Assembly (NCBI GenBank): GCA_028688525.1
Contig: JAQTYA010000004.1
Span: forward strand, 1 to 64,000
From: Methylococcus sp.
GTDB lineage: Bacteria; Pseudomonadota; Gammaproteobacteria; Methylococcales; Methylococcaceae
Direction of reading: 5' to 3'
DNA: 64,000 nucleotides
Positions 61,952 through 64,000 of the stretch are shown piece by piece (position 1 is the first letter of the stretch; the number at the start of each line of letters is the position of its first letter). The position numbers and the translations under genes were made by a program. The notes beneath the pieces were generated by a model. The model did no database searches. It saw only the letters and a list, made by a program, of their open reading frames with translations, and was not told where the DNA came from.

Positions 61952-61978
61952 CGAAATCCTGCACGAGGCAGGATTTCG
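61952..61978. repeat. Hairpin in ahcY-metF intergenic region (1)
   Basis: CGAAATCCTGC-acgag-GCAGGATTTCG, 11-bp stem. Confidence 0.7.
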
Positions 61979-61999
61979 GGGTTAGGTGTTCTGGCCCTC

Positions 62000-62029
62000 C
62001 GCCGAAACCCGAATTTCCAGGTTTCGGCG
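62000..62029. repeat. Hairpin in ahcY-metF intergenic region (2)
   Basis: CGCCGAAACC-N10-GGTTTCGGCG, 10-bp stem. Confidence 0.7.
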
Positions 62030-62052
62030 CGGATAAGCTCAGCCGTTACCCA

Positions 62053-63468
62053 TCAATAGCGGTAATGTCCGGGCTTGTAAGGGCCGTCCACCGCTACGCC
62101 GATATACGCAGCCTGCTCAGGGCTCAGGACGGTCAAGGCCGCACCGATTTTCTTGAGGTGCAGCCGCGCGACTTTTTCGTCGAGATGCTTAGGTAAGACA
62201 TAGACCTCATTCTGATAGCTCTCGCCGTGGCAGAACAGCTCGATCTGGGCCAGGGTCTGGTTGGTGAACGAGTTGGACATCACGAAGGACGGGTGGCCGG
62301 TGGCGCAGCCCAGGTTCACCAAACGGCCTTCCGCAAGCAGGATGATGCGGTGTCCGTTGGGGAGGAGGATGTGATCCACCTGCGGCTTGATGTTTTCCCA
62401 GGTATACCGCTTCATGGCGGCAACCTCGATCTCCGAGTCGAAATGGCCTATGTTGCAGACGATGGCCTGGTCCTTCATCTTCACCATGTGGTCATGGGTG
62501 ATGACGCCGAGGTTGCCGGTAGCGGTGACGAAGATATCCGCCTTGTTGCAGGCTTCCTCCATGGTGACCACGCGGTAGCCTTCCATCGCTGCTTGCAGGG
62601 CGCAGATCGGGTCGATCTCCGTCACCCACACGGTGGCGCCGAGGCCGCGCAGGGACTGGGCGCAGCCCTTGCCCACGTCGCCGTAGCCCAGCACCACAGC
62701 AATCTTGCCGGCGATCATCACATCGGTGGCGCGCTTGATGCCGTCGACCAGAGATTCGCGGCAGCCGTACAGGTTGTCGAACTTGGACTTGGTGACCGAG
62801 TCGTTGACGTTGATCGCCGGGAACGGCAACCGCCCTTCGGCCTGCATCTGATACAAGCGATGCACGCCGGTGGTGGTTTCCTCGGTCACGCCCTGGATGC
62901 CCGTCTGAAGCTTGGAGTACCAGCCCGGCTTGGCCGCCAGCGTCTTTTTGATCGCGGCGAACAGGACTTCTTCCTCTTCGCAGGTGGGGTTGGCGATGAG
63001 GGAAGCGTCCTTTTCGGCGCGGGCGCCCAGAGTCACCAGCAGGGTGCAGTCGCCGCCATCGTCCAGGATCATGTTGGGGCCGGCATCGCCCGGCCATTCC
63101 AGGATGCGGTGGGTGTAATCCCAGTATTCTTCCAGGCTCTCGCCCTTGTAGGCGAACACCGGGATGCCCTCGGCGGCGATGGCCGCGGCAGCGTGGTCCT
63201 GGGTGGAGAAGATGTTGCAGGAGGCCCAGCGGACTTCGGCGCCCAGAGCGACCAGGGTCTCGATCAGCACTGCAGTCTGGATGGTCATGTGCAGGCTGCC
63301 GGTGATGCGGGCGCCCTTGAGCGGTTGGGCAGCCCGGTATTCCTCGCGGGTTGCCATCAGGCCGGGCATTTCGGTTTCGGCGATGGCGATTTCCTTGCGT
63401 CCCCAGTTGGCCAGGGAAAGATCGGCGACCTTGTAGTCGTCGAATGCGGCGTTTGCTACAGCGTTCAT
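62053..63468 (-). CDS. ahcY: Adenosylhomocysteinase
   Basis: [72 protein letters not shown] end. Confidence 0.98.
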   Translation of the reverse strand: MNAVANAAFDDYKVADLSLANWGRKEIAIAETEMPGLMATREEYRAAQPLKGARITGSLHMTIQTAVLIETLVALGAEVRWASCNIFSTQDHAAAAIAAEGIPVFAYKGESLEEYWDYTHRILEWPGDAGPNMILDDGGDCTLLVTLGARAEKDASLIANPTCEEEEVLFAAIKKTLAAKPGWYSKLQTGIQGVTEETTTGVHRLYQMQAEGRLPFPAINVNDSVTKSKFDNLYGCRESLVDGIKRATDVMIAGKIAVVLGYGDVGKGCAQSLRGLGATVWVTEIDPICALQAAMEGYRVVTMEEACNKADIFVTATGNLGVITHDHMVKMKDQAIVCNIGHFDSEIEVAAMKRYTWENIKPQVDHILLPNGHRIILLAEGRLVNLGCATGHPSFVMSNSFTNQTLAQIELFCHGESYQNEVYVLPKHLDEKVARLHLKKIGAALTVLSPEQAAYIGVAVDGPYKPGHYRY

Positions 63469-63546
63469 AAATACCTCTTCGTCAGTTCTCCACCGGAGCT
63501 AAGGCTCTGATTACCCATCGGCAGCCGCAGCCGGTGAAGATAAACA

Positions 63547-63628
63547 GAGCGCAGTTGGAAAACCGGTTGTCCCCGCCGAGCCTGGCGGCCCGTCAATGCG
63601 GGCCGTCGCAGCGCCCCTCGGCGCGGAC
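63547..63628 (-). ncRNA. SAH riboswitch upstream of ahcY
   Basis: Minus strand: GUCCGCGCCGAGGGGCGCUGCGACGGCCCGcauugaCGGGCCGCCAGGCUCGGCGGGGAC...CUGCGCUC; matches remembered CCGAGGRGCGCUGCRRC...GCCAGGCUCGG core. Confidence 0.85.
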
Positions 63629-63632
63629 AACG

Positions 63633-63650
63633 CCGCCGGAACCCCGGCGG
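63633..63650. terminator. Hairpin after metK, before SAH riboswitch
   Basis: CCGCCGG-aacc-CCGGCGG, 7-bp perfect stem. Confidence 0.5.
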
Positions 63651-63671
63651 TTGAAAAGTTGTTTGCCTGAA

Positions 63672-64000
63672 TCAGGCGGCCGGTAAGCCTGCCGCTTCGC
63701 GCAGCAGTTCGGCCTTGTCCGTCCGTTCCCAGGTGAAAGTGCCTTCGGTGCGTCCGAAGTGCCCGTAGGCAGCGGTCGGGCGATAGATCGGCCGCAACAA
63801 GTCCAGCATGGTGATCAGCCCCTTCGGACGCAGGTCGAAGTGCTCGCGCACCAGCTTGATCAGCGTCTCCTCCGGAATCTTGCCGGTGCCGAAGGTCTCG
63901 ATGCTGATCGAGGTCGGCTCGGCCACGCCAATGGCATAGGACACCTGGATTTCGCAGCGGTCGGCCAGGCCTGCGGCTACGATGTTCTTGGCGACGTAGC
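63672..64000 (-). CDS. metK: S-adenosylmethionine synthetase, C-terminal part (runs off window)
   Basis: [26 protein letters not shown]...[22 protein letters not shown]. Confidence 0.95.
   Translation of the reverse strand, partial: YVAKNIVAAGLADRCEIQVSYAIGVAEPTSISIETFGTGKIPEETLIKLVREHFDLRPKGLITMLDLLRPIYRPTAAYGHFGRTEGTFTWERTDKAELLREAAGLPAA

Noticed and set aside
62227-63510. 427-aa plus-strand ORF antisense to ahcY
   Set aside because: Shadow ORF opposite highly conserved AhcY; would also cover part of the 5' leader.

Overview
The window is a high-GC, gammaproteobacterial-type chromosomal segment, mostly housekeeping genes. I suspect a methanotroph/Methylococcaceae relative, but this is inference only. 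In order it carries: a 5'-truncated FG-GAP/InlB-B-repeat surface protein; glgP and ppk1; a Na/Pi transporter and a Kef-type antiporter; a frameshifted GloVer/Ig-like remnant; a type IV pilus minor-pilin locus (pilE-pilY1-pilX-pilW-pilV-fimT); rlmM; an orphan Wzt-like ABC ATPase; a JAMM peptidase; a Ca-type P-ATPase; gatCAB; and a long elongasome/lipoate run (mreBCD-mrdA-rodA-mltB-dacA-dat-ybeD-mgtE-lipB-lipA). These are followed by ppa; an isolated hoxH plus maturation protease; hemN; hpnB; an OprD-like porin; ybiT; arfB; apbE; a partial cytochrome-oxidase assembly block (DUF2909, SURF1); ftsE-ftsX-rpoH; metF; ahcY; and the 3' end of metK. The most unusual object is one uninterrupted 662-codon ORF (56413-58401). 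It joins a complete-looking heme A synthase (CtaA/COX15) to a complete-looking SRP receptor GTPase (FtsY) through a Pro/Ala-rich linker. Other leads are a near-perfect CIRCE (HrcA) operator in front of rpoH, an SAH riboswitch in front of ahcY, strong hairpins embedded in the 3' ends of convergent genes, and a NAD-type hydrogenase large subunit without its partner subunits. All calls come from reading the sequence; no database searches were run.
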